From UBA73 sp964364885 (GTDB lineage: Archaea > Nanobdellota > Nanobdellia > Pacearchaeales > GW2011-AR1), in assembly GCA_964364885.1 (NCBI GenBank), contig CAYIOA010000020.1, positions 1 to 14,169 on the forward strand: a DNA stretch of 14,169 nt. The letters are read 5' to 3'. Position 1 is the first letter of the stretch, and every line of letters starts with the position of its first letter. Below are positions 4,799 to 12,620 of this stretch, in pieces. Below the pieces are notes generated by a model. It saw nothing but the letters and a program-made list of their open reading frames with translations. It did not search any database and was not told the DNA's origin. The position numbers and the translations under genes are program-made.

Positions 4799-5923
4799 AT
4801 GATAGAGGTGAAAGAAGAGAGAATTTTGATTACGCCGGAGGATATTCCTCCATCGTCCAGCTTGTTTGAGGTTATAGGGACAATTAACCCCGGGGCAATA
4901 CGTCTGCCGTCAGGCGAGATTGTTTTATATGTCAGAGTAATAGAAAGAGTTGTTAAATACAAAGATGAAAAATATTTCTATGCGCCGCGATTTGTTGGAG
5001 AGAATAAGTATAAACTGCTCTTAGATAAATTTCATAAAAAGAAAATTGTGATGTTCTCCCCCTTGGATTTTTCATTCGGAGACGGAACAAAAAGGATAAC
5101 ATTTACCTCTCACTTAAGGAGAGTTATTCTTGATCAGAGTGGACTTAAAGTTAAACATATTGATTCAAAGCCAAGTTTTTTCGGGCTTTCTTGGGATGGG
5201 GAGCTTGGAGTAGAAGATCCTAGAATAAGCAAAATAAATAATCTTTATGTTATGACTTATGTTAGTCTATCCAGAGATGCTAATATTTCAACGAGTTATG
5301 CAATTTCAAATGATTGCAAGAGATGGTATAGAAGAGGGATTATTTTCAGGCATCAAAATAAAGATGTTGTTATCTTTCCTGAGATGATGAATAATCAATA
5401 TGTGGGATTTCAGAGGCCAGAGGGAACTTTTCAGTTTAGCCCGCCAAGCATATGGGTATCTTATTCTAAAGATTTAGAATTTTGGGGAGATCCGCATCCG
5501 TTTCATCTGACTGGAAAAAATTTATGGGATTCTGGAAGAGTTGGAGCAGGGCCTCCTCCGATAAAAACCTCTAAGGGATGGCTCTTTATTTATCATGGTG
5601 TTATTGAGCCAAAAATTTCCAAACAAAAAAATTTGAAGATAAAAAAAAGAATTAAGTATGAAGTTGGCGCTGCTTTGCTTGATTTGAATGACCCTAAGAA
5701 GATTATAGCCAAGTGCGAAAAACCAATTTTAGTTCCCAGAGGAAAATATGAGAGAGGAACCTTTGAGAGCAAAGATGTTGTTTTCCCTACTGGGGCTGTG
5801 CTTGACTTGAATGGAAGAGATGTTTTAATTTATTCCGGCGGGGGAGATATTGTTACAACAGTTAAGAAAATAAGCTTGGATAGTATTTTTGAGTTGATGA
5901 AGCAAAATAAGAAAGTCTTTTAA
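4799..5923 (+). CDS. GH130-family glycoside phosphorylase/hydrolase (beta-mannoside-type)
   Basis: A 374-aa five-bladed beta-propeller enzyme of the GH130 family (annotated elsewhere as predicted glycosylase, PH1107-related). Motifs include GTINPGAIRLPSGEIVLYVR (27-46), GVEDPRI (137-143, with D140 at the expected catalytic acid), FPEMMNNQYVGFQRPEG (193-209), RVGAGPPPIKT (247-257), a GWLFIYHGV blade, and YEVGAALLDL with FESKDVVFPTGAV near the C-terminus. Characterised members reversibly phosphorolyse or hydrolyse beta-1,4- or beta-1,2-mannosides, releasing mannose-1-phosphate; the linkage cannot be read from sequence alone. No signal peptide, so it is cytoplasmic and acts on an internal glycan. 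It is co-transcribed with the phosphomannose-isomerase cupin, a coherent mannose route, and followed 22 nt later by the glycosyltransferase fusion. Confidence 0.9.
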   Translation: MIEVKEERILITPEDIPPSSSLFEVIGTINPGAIRLPSGEIVLYVRVIERVVKYKDEKYFYAPRFVGENKYKLLLDKFHKKKIVMFSPLDFSFGDGTKRITFTSHLRRVILDQSGLKVKHIDSKPSFFGLSWDGELGVEDPRISKINNLYVMTYVSLSRDANISTSYAISNDCKRWYRRGIIFRHQNKDVVIFPEMMNNQYVGFQRPEGTFQFSPPSIWVSYSKDLEFWGDPHPFHLTGKNLWDSGRVGAGPPPIKTSKGWLFIYHGVIEPKISKQKNLKIKKRIKYEVGAALLDLNDPKKIIAKCEKPILVPRGKYERGTFESKDVVFPTGAVLDLNGRDVLIYSGGGDIVTTVKKISLDSIFELMKQNKKVF

Positions 5924-5924
5924 A
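5911..5924 (+). promoter_or_regulatory. BRE/TATA promoter of the GT4 fusion gene
   Basis: GAAAGTC followed by TTTTAAA, overlapping the last codons and stop of the GH130 gene; the box centre is 25 nt before ATG 5946. The following AGTTATATAG before the start matches the promoter of the next gene. Confidence 0.55.
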
Positions 5925-5945
5925 GTCTTTAGATTAGTTATATAG

Positions 5946-8150
5946 ATGAAAAGAGAGGATGATTATTGTGCCTTATTTATAAGTACATTTCCTCCGCGAG
6001 AATGCGGGATTGCAACTTTCACGCAGGATTTAACTGACGCGATAGACAAACAATTTTTTCCGACGATAAAAACAAGAATTCTTGCTCTTAATAAAAACGG
6101 GGCGAATATATATAATTATCCAAAGAAAGTCATTCTTCAAATTAGTGATAATGATATAAGCGACTATATAGCTGTTGCGAAAAAAATTAATTCTATGAAA
6201 AATATAAAGCTCATCTGCATACAACATGAGTTCGGGCTTTTTGGAGGAGAGTATGGAGAATATTTGATTGCTTTTCTTGAATTAGTCAAAAAACCTGTTA
6301 TGATAACTTTCCATAGCGTCCTGCCAAGTCCAGGGAATAAACTTAAAGTTGTTGTGCAGAGTATTGCAAGCAGAGTGAAAACTATAATTGTTATGACTGA
6401 CAAAGCTGTTGAAATACTTAGAAAAGATTATGGCATTTCTACGCCTATAAAGGTTCTGCCGCATGGGATACCTAATGTTACATTTGAGAAACAAGAGAAA
6501 GAAAAGAGAAACCTTCATTTAATTAATAAAACAGTTTTGTCATCTTTTGGAATGGTCAGCTGCAATAAAGGATACGAGCATGTTATTGAAGCTCTGCCGA
6601 GTCTAGTGAAAAAATTTCCTAATTTAATTTATCTTATTGTCGGCGAGACGCATCCTGTTGTTAGAAAGCATGAAGGAGAGGTGTATAGAAACATGCTTGA
6701 GAGAAGAGTAAAAGAACTCGGTCTGCAGAAGCATGTTAAATTTTATAATAAGTATTTGACTAAAAAGGAGATTATCCAGTATCTTAAAGCGACTGATATT
6801 TACCTATCTCCTTCTTTGACACCAGAGCAGATAACTTCAGGAACTCTTGTTTATGCCATGGGGTGCGGAAGGGCTGTTGTTTCGACACCTTTTCTGCATG
6901 CGAAAGATATTGTCAATCCAGAGCGGGGGATACTTGTTGAATTTAGAAATCCAAAATCTTTTGCAGAAGCTATAGAGAGAATTCTTAATGACAAAGATGC
7001 AAAAGAGAGAATGGAGAAAAACAGCTATGCTTATACGCGATCAATGGTCTGGCATAATACTGCTATTTCATATGTAAAATTATTTAATGGGACATTTAAT
7101 CTTCCTGATGTTTACTTTACAAACATTCCAAGAATAAATGTCAACCATTTGAAAAAATTAACTGATAACTTCGGTATAATCCAGTTTGCGAATTATAATA
7201 CTCCTGATGGAGATTCAGGGTACACGCTGGACGATAATGCGCGGGCGCTGATGGTTTGCGGGGCGCTGTATGAAAGGCTAAGGGGGAAAAATAAGTTAAA
7301 CCTTATGAAAATTTATTTAGATTATATAAAATATGTTCAGCAGGATGATGGAAGATTCTATAATTATGTCGACAAAAACAGAAATGTTGACAGAGAGAGC
7401 TGGAGTGAAGAGGCGCACGGCAGAGCAATAAGAGCATTAGGATACTTATTGTCTCTTCATGGTATTTCAGGAGAGATAAAATCAGAAGCGGAAAATATCT
7501 TAATGAAGTCGCTTGATGTTATACCTGAATTGAAACATCAAAGAGCCATTGCTTCTGTTATTGTAGGATTGTATTATTATAACAAAGAGAAATATTCTGA
7601 ATTGAATCTTGAAAGAATAAAAACTCTTGCTGATACGCTCGTTCGACTTTATAGAGCTAACTCCAGAGAAGGATGGAATTGGTTTGAGCCAATTATGACT
7701 TACTCGAATGCTAAATTGAGCGAGGCTCTTATGTATGCTTATATTGCCACGCAGAATAAAGAATATTTAAATGTTGCCGGAGAATCTTTTGATTTTCTTA
7801 TTGATAAGACATTTATTAAAAAAACCTTTGTGCCTGTTGGACAAAATGGATGGTACGACGGAGATAAGAACAAGAGAGCTTATTTTGACCAGCAGCCCAT
7901 AGAGGCGGCTTCTATGATGAATGCTTTATCTGTTGCTTATCAAGTATTTGGGGATTCTAAATACAAAGAGTTTGCGTTAAGCGCATTTGGCTGGTTCTTG
8001 GGAAAGAATGTTTCCAACAGTTTTGTTTATAATGAAGAAACTGGCGGGTGTCATGATGGGCTTGGAAGAGTTGTTGTGAACATGAATCAAGGAGCGGAAT
8101 CAACTCTTGCCTACTTGATGGCTCGTCTTACACTTGATGAAACTGTTTAA
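5946..8150 (+). CDS. GT4 glycosyltransferase fused to a C-terminal (alpha/alpha)6-barrel domain
   Basis: A 734-aa cytoplasmic two-domain protein. Residues 1 to about 390 are a GT-B fold GT4 transferase of the mannosyltransferase-like type: ECGIATFTQDL (19-29), QHEFGLFGGEYGEY (93-106), a donor-side PHGIP (172-176), and SLTPEQITSGTLVYAMGCGR (290-309). E294 is the first Glu of the EX7E motif; the second position is Val, with the EQ..SG.L.YA pattern typical of this subgroup. Residues from about 390 to 734 look like an (alpha/alpha)6 barrel, with YTLDDNARAL (426-435), SWSEEAHGRAIRALG (485-499) and later YFDQQPIEAASMM and CHDGLG, similar to six-hairpin glycosidases, though I cannot assign catalytic acids. 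Start chosen by promoter distance. I infer a bifunctional or self-trimming enzyme for the island's glycan; donor and acceptor are unknown. Confidence 0.87.
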   Translation: MKREDDYCALFISTFPPRECGIATFTQDLTDAIDKQFFPTIKTRILALNKNGANIYNYPKKVILQISDNDISDYIAVAKKINSMKNIKLICIQHEFGLFGGEYGEYLIAFLELVKKPVMITFHSVLPSPGNKLKVVVQSIASRVKTIIVMTDKAVEILRKDYGISTPIKVLPHGIPNVTFEKQEKEKRNLHLINKTVLSSFGMVSCNKGYEHVIEALPSLVKKFPNLIYLIVGETHPVVRKHEGEVYRNMLERRVKELGLQKHVKFYNKYLTKKEIIQYLKATDIYLSPSLTPEQITSGTLVYAMGCGRAVVSTPFLHAKDIVNPERGILVEFRNPKSFAEAIERILNDKDAKERMEKNSYAYTRSMVWHNTAISYVKLFNGTFNLPDVYFTNIPRINVNHLKKLTDNFGIIQFANYNTPDGDSGYTLDDNARALMVCGALYERLRGKNKLNLMKIYLDYIKYVQQDDGRFYNYVDKNRNVDRESWSEEAHGRAIRALGYLLSLHGISGEIKSEAENILMKSLDVIPELKHQRAIASVIVGLYYYNKEKYSELNLERIKTLADTLVRLYRANSREGWNWFEPIMTYSNAKLSEALMYAYIATQNKEYLNVAGESFDFLIDKTFIKKTFVPVGQNGWYDGDKNKRAYFDQQPIEAASMMNALSVAYQVFGDSKYKEFALSAFGWFLGKNVSNSFVYNEETGGCHDGLGRVVVNMNQGAESTLAYLMARLTLDETV

Positions 8151-8165
8151 GAAAGACTTTAATAT
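8151..8165 (+). promoter_or_regulatory. BRE/TATA promoter of the debranching-like hydrolase gene
   Basis: GAAAGAC followed by TTTAATAT, right after the stop of the GT4 fusion. The box centre is 24-25 nt before ATG 8186. GATTA and AGTTATAG between box and start are shared with the promoter at 5911. Confidence 0.55.
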
Positions 8166-8185
8166 TCTGATTAATAAGTTATAGT

Positions 8186-9298
8186 ATGGATAAAATAAAA
8201 GAGGCATATGAGGAGGCTGTTAAAGTACTGGAGAAATGCGCGACTCCGCACGGATTTCATGCTGCTTATCCAGGATATGATGCTGTTTGGGCGCGCGATA
8301 GTGTTATTACTTCTATGGGGGCTAGTTTGTTAGGTGATAAATTCAAGGAAACTTTTAAACAGTCTTTGATAACTCTTGCGAATCATCAAAGCGAGAAAGG
8401 ACAAATTCCTAATGCAGTTGATATTTTCAGCAAGAGAAAGCCGCATGTTGATTTTCAATCAATTGATTCAACATTATGGTTTGTTATAGGGCATTATTTG
8501 TTTAAAGAAAGATATGATGGGTTTTTATTTAGCAAACATAAGACTAATATAGACAGGGCTATTGAATGGCTTTCTTATCAGGACATGGGGGAAGACGGAA
8601 TGCCAGAACAGCTTCCAACTACAGATTGGCAGGACGCTTTTCCACATAGATACGGGCATACAATTAATACGCAGGCGCTTTATTATAAAGTATTGGAGCT
8701 GTCAAATCAAAAATATAAGATAAAAAAGTTATCTTCGTCTGTTAATGATTCTTCTGATTTGAAATTATGGAATGGAAAATTTTATCTTCCTTGGAGATGG
8801 AAAAATCATAACAAATACCAAGAGAAAGGGGAGTGGTTTGATTCTCTTGGGAATTTGCTTAGCATTATTTTCGGTCTGGCTGATAAATCTAAATCTGAGA
8901 AGATACTCGCATATATAAAAAATGAAAAAATCGACGAGCCGTATCCTATAAAGGCAATTTACCCTCCTATCTCTCAGAATAGCAAGGATTGGCAGGATTA
9001 TTTTTTGGATTGCAATGCAAGAAAAGCTTATCATTATCTGAATGCAGGGATTTGGACATATATAGGCGGCTTTTATGTTTTGGCTCTTATTAAGCAGAGG
9101 AAATTTGAGGAGGCTCAATTACAATTGAATAGACTGGCTGAAGCTAATTTAAACTCAAATTTTGCAGAATGGCTTGACGGGAGAAGCGGAAAGTCCGGAG
9201 CTTCGCATTCTGGAGGCAATGAGGGAAATCAAGCATGGAATGCTGGGATGTATATTTTAGCTTATTGCTCTTTGGAGAAAAAGAAAGTTTTAATTTGA
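8186..9298 (+). CDS. Amylo-alpha-1,6-glucosidase/GDE-like (alpha/alpha)6 glycoside hydrolase
   Basis: A 370-aa cytoplasmic protein resembling the catalytic barrel of glycogen-debranching enzyme and related six-hairpin glycosidases. Visible signatures: VWARDSVITSMGASLL (34-49) with W35-A-R-D38, NHQSEKGQIPNAVD, SIDSTLWFVIGHY (92-104), TDWQDAFPHRYGHTINTQAL (146-165) with D147 and D150, and FAEWLDGRSGKSGASHSGGN (326-345) leading into QAWNAGMYILAY. The last pattern, an acidic WLDG followed by QAW, matches the family's end. At 370 residues only the barrel is present, not a full debranching enzyme. It sits last in the glycan island, so it probably removes branch or terminal sugars of the same glycan; the true linkage, gluco or manno, is unresolved. 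Its stop lies 1 nt from the convergent 227-aa gene. Confidence 0.8.
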   Translation: MDKIKEAYEEAVKVLEKCATPHGFHAAYPGYDAVWARDSVITSMGASLLGDKFKETFKQSLITLANHQSEKGQIPNAVDIFSKRKPHVDFQSIDSTLWFVIGHYLFKERYDGFLFSKHKTNIDRAIEWLSYQDMGEDGMPEQLPTTDWQDAFPHRYGHTINTQALYYKVLELSNQKYKIKKLSSSVNDSSDLKLWNGKFYLPWRWKNHNKYQEKGEWFDSLGNLLSIIFGLADKSKSEKILAYIKNEKIDEPYPIKAIYPPISQNSKDWQDYFLDCNARKAYHYLNAGIWTYIGGFYVLALIKQRKFEEAQLQLNRLAEANLNSNFAEWLDGRSGKSGASHSGGNEGNQAWNAGMYILAYCSLEKKKVLI

Positions 9299-9299
9299 A

Positions 9300-9983
9300 C
9301 TATTTAGTATAACTCAGATTAAATCGTTGTGTGTTGCCTTCAATATATCTTAACAAACCAAAAGCCCTGATGCCATCACACAAGTCCCCGTTCCCGCATT
9401 CTATATAAGATTTGTTACGAGGACTGCCGAACCATAGATAATTGAGAGTTGTTTTATTTTTTGATTGTCCGGGCAAACAAAAGAAAGTTATCCTGCCGTT
9501 TGTTTTCTCTGCAAAATAATCTGATGTTTGACTGCGAATTATAAATCTGGAATCAGGCATTTCAGGAGTTAAATCAAAATCTCCTTCTTGCGAAATAATA
9601 CAAGCTGTTCTGTCTTCCGGCGCCAATCCTTCTTCGCTTTTAGCTCTTGCTTCTGCAACCTCATAAAGCACTTTTCCTCTCATTAAATATTGTGCGTTGG
9701 TGTTGGCTCTTGTTGCTTCTGAAGCGGTTATGTCATTCATCAGAAGAGGCTCTCTAAGCAAGATAGTTCTTGCTTTCTTAAGAGAAACCGCTGTCATGCT
9801 TGTTCTTGAATGATCATTTGAAATACTGCTTAATCTTATCTGAGCAACTTCATCCGGATATGCAAGAAAGGGATAACTTATTTTCTTAGCTCTGAAAGCT
9901 TTAATTTGTTCATCTAATGGTGCAGCTACCTGATAAACCTCCCCTGTATTTATTCTTCCTAACTTTTTTGCTTCATATTCCAT
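9300..9983 (-). CDS. Hypothetical protein, 227 aa, with its own strong promoter
   Basis: I do not recognise this family. It is a soluble-looking alpha/beta protein with no signal peptide or membrane segment. The N-terminal third is mixed, the middle (about 85-115) is Ala-rich and helical (ITASEATRANTNAQYLMRGK), and the C-terminal part has a YLWFGSPRNKSYIECGNGDL stretch (182-201) with C196 and C202 and a closing RAFGLLRYI. ATG 9983 fits a leaderless transcript from the TATA box at 10005-10012. It converges on the debranching-like gene with 1 nt between stops. Its G and Ala codons suit the genome style; a role in the glycan or amino-sugar genes beside it is only a guess. Confidence 0.7.
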   Translation of the reverse strand: MEYEAKKLGRINTGEVYQVAAPLDEQIKAFRAKKISYPFLAYPDEVAQIRLSSISNDHSRTSMTAVSLKKARTILLREPLLMNDITASEATRANTNAQYLMRGKVLYEVAEARAKSEEGLAPEDRTACIISQEGDFDLTPEMPDSRFIIRSQTSDYFAEKTNGRITFFCLPGQSKNKTTLNYLWFGSPRNKSYIECGNGDLCDGIRAFGLLRYIEGNTQRFNLSYTK

Positions 9984-10004
9984 ATTTTTTATATAAACGC
10001 CCTC

Positions 10005-10012
10005 TATTTATA
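10005..10012 (-). promoter_or_regulatory. TATA box of the 227-aa gene
   Basis: The minus strand reads TATAAATA preceded by purine-rich GGAAGG, centred about 26 nt upstream of ATG 9983. It is the closest match to a consensus archaeal promoter in the window. Confidence 0.6.
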
Positions 10013-10036
10013 CCTTCCTTATGTTTCTATTAAAAA

Positions 10037-11197
10037 TTAGTCATTAGAGAACTGCTTATTCAAAACGTGTTTTTCTATTAAGTCTGATATTTGTTTTGCG
10101 ATAACTTTATAATGGAAATTTTTTATGGCGTGTTCTGCAGCCGCTTTCCCCATATTTGTTCTTAGGGCATCGTCTTGAAGGAGTTTGAGAGTGCATTCAG
10201 CTAATTGATCTATGTCCGCGCGGTAAGCAAATGTCTTAGGCTCTTTGAATTCAATTTGATGCTTTTCTTCAAATCCCATCCAGGGATATGCCCATTCTCT
10301 TTCCAGTTTTATTTCAGATGCAACATCAACTAAAAATCCTGTTTTCTCGTGAATTATTATATCGCGAGGACCTCCCACGTTAATTGATATGACTGGTTTG
10401 CCACATGCTTGCGCTTCCAGCTGAATCATACCAAAACCTTCTAAGCGAGAGGGGGCTGCGTAAATATCACAGGCATTAATTAATGTTGCCATAAATTCTG
10501 GAGGGTATTTTCCAGTTAGATAAATAATCTTCTCGTCATTCAGATTAAGCTCGTTTTTTAAATTTTCTTCTTCTTTTCCGTGATTCTTTGATGAAAAACT
10601 ATCCCATGTTTTGCATACATATTTCCATTTTGGAAACTGAGAGTCTATTTTCGCGAGGGCTTTAAACATTTCCTGCGCTCCTTTGCTTGTTACGTCTCCG
10701 CCAGCTGTTAGTATCATCTTTTCATCTTCTGATATTCCTAGGAGCTCTCTTAGTTTTATTACAGAGCTGTCTGTTTTTGGGATTGGGTAAAAAGTTTTTG
10801 GGTCAAATCCTATATTTGCTACATGTATATTGTCTCCTTTAACACCATCTCTGATGTAAGTTGATTTTACCCAATTGCTTGTTGCTAATATCAACGGAAG
10901 ATTGTTTAGAGTTTCATGATAGTTTGCAATCCAGCCGTCTGCATTGAACCAAGGAATTGGCTGGATATTGTTTTCTAGCTGATTTAAAATTAATTCTGGA
11001 GTGTCCCCCCAAAAACCAATTCCAATTGAAACATCTGGCTTAAAATATTTATACGCCCATTCTTTATGCAGGGAATCTGCGCGGTCGCACGGCATTACTT
11101 CGTGGCCTAATTCGCGCAAGCCTTCTAAAAGATAGTGCCCCTGTAAGCTTTGTCCGTCTGGCTCGAGAGGATAGGGGTATAAAACAAGAATTTTCAT
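10037..11197 (-). CDS. GT4-family glycosyltransferase
   Basis: A 386-aa GT-B glycosyltransferase. The N-terminal domain starts MKILVLYPYP with a GHYLLEGLRELGHEV helix; the nucleotide-sugar domain contains ILTAGGDVTSKGAQEMFKAL (162-181) and the full EX7E motif, SRLEGFGMIQLEAQACGKPVI (250-270) with E253 and E261, then GGPRDIIIHEKTGFLVD. A conserved TFAYRADIDQLAE patch follows. It is retaining, cytoplasmic or membrane-associated; no membrane helix is seen. Its ATG is only 1 nt after the stop of the PIG-L deacetylase gene, so the two are translated together and probably act on the same product, for example transfer of GlcNAc followed by deacetylation. The precise donor cannot be read from sequence. 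Confidence 0.9.
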   Translation of the reverse strand: MKILVLYPYPLEPDGQSLQGHYLLEGLRELGHEVMPCDRADSLHKEWAYKYFKPDVSIGIGFWGDTPELILNQLENNIQPIPWFNADGWIANYHETLNNLPLILATSNWVKSTYIRDGVKGDNIHVANIGFDPKTFYPIPKTDSSVIKLRELLGISEDEKMILTAGGDVTSKGAQEMFKALAKIDSQFPKWKYVCKTWDSFSSKNHGKEEENLKNELNLNDEKIIYLTGKYPPEFMATLINACDIYAAPSRLEGFGMIQLEAQACGKPVISINVGGPRDIIIHEKTGFLVDVASEIKLEREWAYPWMGFEEKHQIEFKEPKTFAYRADIDQLAECTLKLLQDDALRTNMGKAAAEHAIKNFHYKVIAKQISDLIEKHVLNKQFSND

Positions 11198-11198
11198 A

Positions 11199-11801
11199 TT
11201 AGCCTAGTGTGAATGCCTCCTCATCTTTACAACTTAATGTCTCAAATATAGGATGCTTGAATCCGTATATTTTAGTTATAATAGAAATCTTTTTTTTATA
11301 TTCCTCTTTAGCAAGATTTATTATTAAATCGGCTTTTTTGTTCGGTGCAGGTATTTTTAAACTTTTATCGTGGGGTGCAGATATTTGGCTTGGGAGATAT
11401 GAGAAATAATAAACTTTTTTTGAGACTAAATTGCTGTTTTTAATCATTTTTTTAACAGCTTCATGAATTTCTTTGTGCCTAATGTGTCCATACTCTCCGT
11501 TTTTTCCATGAGTGAATAAATAATCGAAAACTTTCATGTCAAGACTTTCTTTTATTTTCTTTATTATTGTTGCAGTTGATATAGGGGATAGTTTTTCATC
11601 GTCCAAATTTGATATTATTGGTTTTGCGTTATAATAACTGCATACTTTTAGGAATCTTGGCATTCTGTCCATATCATCTTTTCTACATAAAGAGAAAATT
11701 GTCCAATTCCAATTTTTATTCTTTAGAATTGTTCCGCCCATCCAGATTGTTTCATCATCAGGATGAGCAACAAGACAAAGCGCATTGATTGAATTATTCA
11801 T
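11199..11801 (-). CDS. PIG-L/LmbE-family N-acetyl-sugar deacetylase
   Basis: A 200-aa member of the PIG-L (LmbE-like) zinc deacetylases, which remove the acetyl group from N-acetylglucosamine units (PIG-L, MshB, BshB, archaeal diacetylchitobiose deacetylase). It shows the AHPDDE motif (12-17; H13 and D16 as likely metal/catalytic residues), and HGKNGEYGHIRHKEIH (98-113) with H109 and H113 in the expected positions. It is shorter than Thermococcus-type chitobiose deacetylases. The start ATG 11801 has a TTTAAATA box about 31 nt upstream (11829-11836) that overlaps the stop of nagB. The neighbours, a coupled GT4 and NagB, indicate work on amino sugars. Substrate may be a GlcNAc-conjugate or a free N-acetylated sugar. 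Confidence 0.88.
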   Translation of the reverse strand: MNNSINALCLVAHPDDETIWMGGTILKNKNWNWTIFSLCRKDDMDRMPRFLKVCSYYNAKPIISNLDDEKLSPISTATIIKKIKESLDMKVFDYLFTHGKNGEYGHIRHKEIHEAVKKMIKNSNLVSKKVYYFSYLPSQISAPHDKSLKIPAPNKKADLIINLAKEEYKKKISIITKIYGFKHPIFETLSCKDEEAFTLG

Positions 11802-11828
11802 TGTAATTGTTTTGGGAAAGAAAAAATC

Positions 11829-11836
11829 TATTTAAA
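11829..11836 (-). promoter_or_regulatory. TATA-like box of the deacetylase-GT4 operon
   Basis: The minus strand reads TTTAAATA, overlapping the nagB stop codon (11832-11834). It predicts transcription from about 11806, 5 nt before ATG 11801. Confidence 0.5.
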
Positions 11837-12551
11837 TTTTGTTGTGAGAGAGTTTAGATGCGGCTAACTTGTTTATAATCACAATGGCATTTGGGTGCTT
11901 TTTTAAACACGTTGCTGGAACCCTTTCTGTTACCTTATTTTGGATAGTTTTTTTAATTGCTTCTGCTTTAGTATATCCCAGAGCCAGCAGAATAATTTTT
12001 TTAGATTTAAGAATTGTTGAGATTCCCATTGTTAGTGCAAATTCCGGGATTTTTTTTCTTGAGAGCCTTGTTGATTCAGAAAGCTTTACTTTTCTTGTTT
12101 TGCTTGAAAATGATGAGTTCGGCTCGTTAAAACCGATATGCCCATTTTCACCTATTCCTAGAATTTGCAAATCAATTCCTCCCAACTTCTTTATTTTTTT
12201 TTCATAATCTGCGCAGGTTTTTGGTATATTTTTTGATTTTCCGTCAAGAAAATGGACATTTTCTCTTTTTATATTTACTTTATTTAGCAGATTTTTTTCT
12301 AGAAAATAGGCAAAACTATTTTTGTCCTGTTTATTTAAACCAAGATATTCGTCAAGGGAGAAAGTTGAAACTTTTGAAAAGTCAATTTTCTTTTTTTTAC
12401 AGAGAGAGGCTATCTCTTTGTAGAGCGGCTTCATTGTTTTTCCTGCTGCAAGACCAACAACACAGTCCTGCTTTTTCATTATGGTTTCCAGGACTATCTG
12501 GGCTGCTTTTTTTATTACTTCCTCTTTTTTATCCAGAATTAGAACTTTCAT
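11832..12551 (-). CDS. nagB: Glucosamine-6-phosphate deaminase NagB
   Basis: A 239-aa cytoplasmic enzyme converting glucosamine-6-phosphate to fructose-6-phosphate and ammonia; in archaea lacking classical GlmS the reverse, synthetic direction has also been considered. Motifs are VGLAAGKTMKPLY (32-44, phosphate loop), FSLDEYLGL (64-72, catalytic D67), GIGENGHIGFNEP (132-144; H138 and E143), and ALGYTKAEAIKKTI (190-203), ending in RVPATCLKKHPNAIVI. The residue before GH is Asn, as in Bacillus NagB, not Asp as in E. coli, so this is not a defect. Length is typical. Its promoter lies in the 69-nt gap shared with divergent disA. It provides fructose-6-phosphate that the phosphomannose isomerase could use. 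Confidence 0.93.
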   Translation of the reverse strand: MKVLILDKKEEVIKKAAQIVLETIMKKQDCVVGLAAGKTMKPLYKEIASLCKKKKIDFSKVSTFSLDEYLGLNKQDKNSFAYFLEKNLLNKVNIKRENVHFLDGKSKNIPKTCADYEKKIKKLGGIDLQILGIGENGHIGFNEPNSSFSSKTRKVKLSESTRLSRKKIPEFALTMGISTILKSKKIILLALGYTKAEAIKKTIQNKVTERVPATCLKKHPNAIVIINKLAASKLSHNKI

Positions 12552-12567
12552 TTATAGATTTTCACTC

Positions 12568-12577
12568 TTTTATTATT
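12568..12577 (-). promoter_or_regulatory. A/T-rich TATA-like box of nagB
   Basis: The minus strand reads AATAATAAAA, centred about 22-25 nt before ATG 12551 and fitting a leaderless transcript. It lies in the divergent nagB/disA spacer. Confidence 0.4.
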
Positions 12578-12593
12578 GTAATAGTGGTATCGC

Positions 12594-12603
12594 AATATTT
12601 ATA
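12594..12603 (+). promoter_or_regulatory. TATA-like box of disA
   Basis: AATATTTATA is centred about 22 nt before ATG 12621 and 34 nt before ATG 12633. The predicted transcript start, about 12624, slightly favours the second ATG with a short leader. Confidence 0.4.
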
Positions 12604-12620
12604 TCTTAGTATTTTTAGTT

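Noticed and set aside
6030..6518. Three minus-strand frames inside the GT4 fusion gene
   Set aside because: They are shadows of the transferase reading frame, AT-rich and hydrophobic without motifs.
8765..9118. Minus-strand frame inside the debranching-like gene
   Set aside because: It is antisense to a family-conserved part of the barrel and has no supporting signal.
11832..12551. Defective NagB because of Asn instead of Asp before Gly-His
   Set aside because: Bacillus-type NagB enzymes naturally have Asn at this position and are active.
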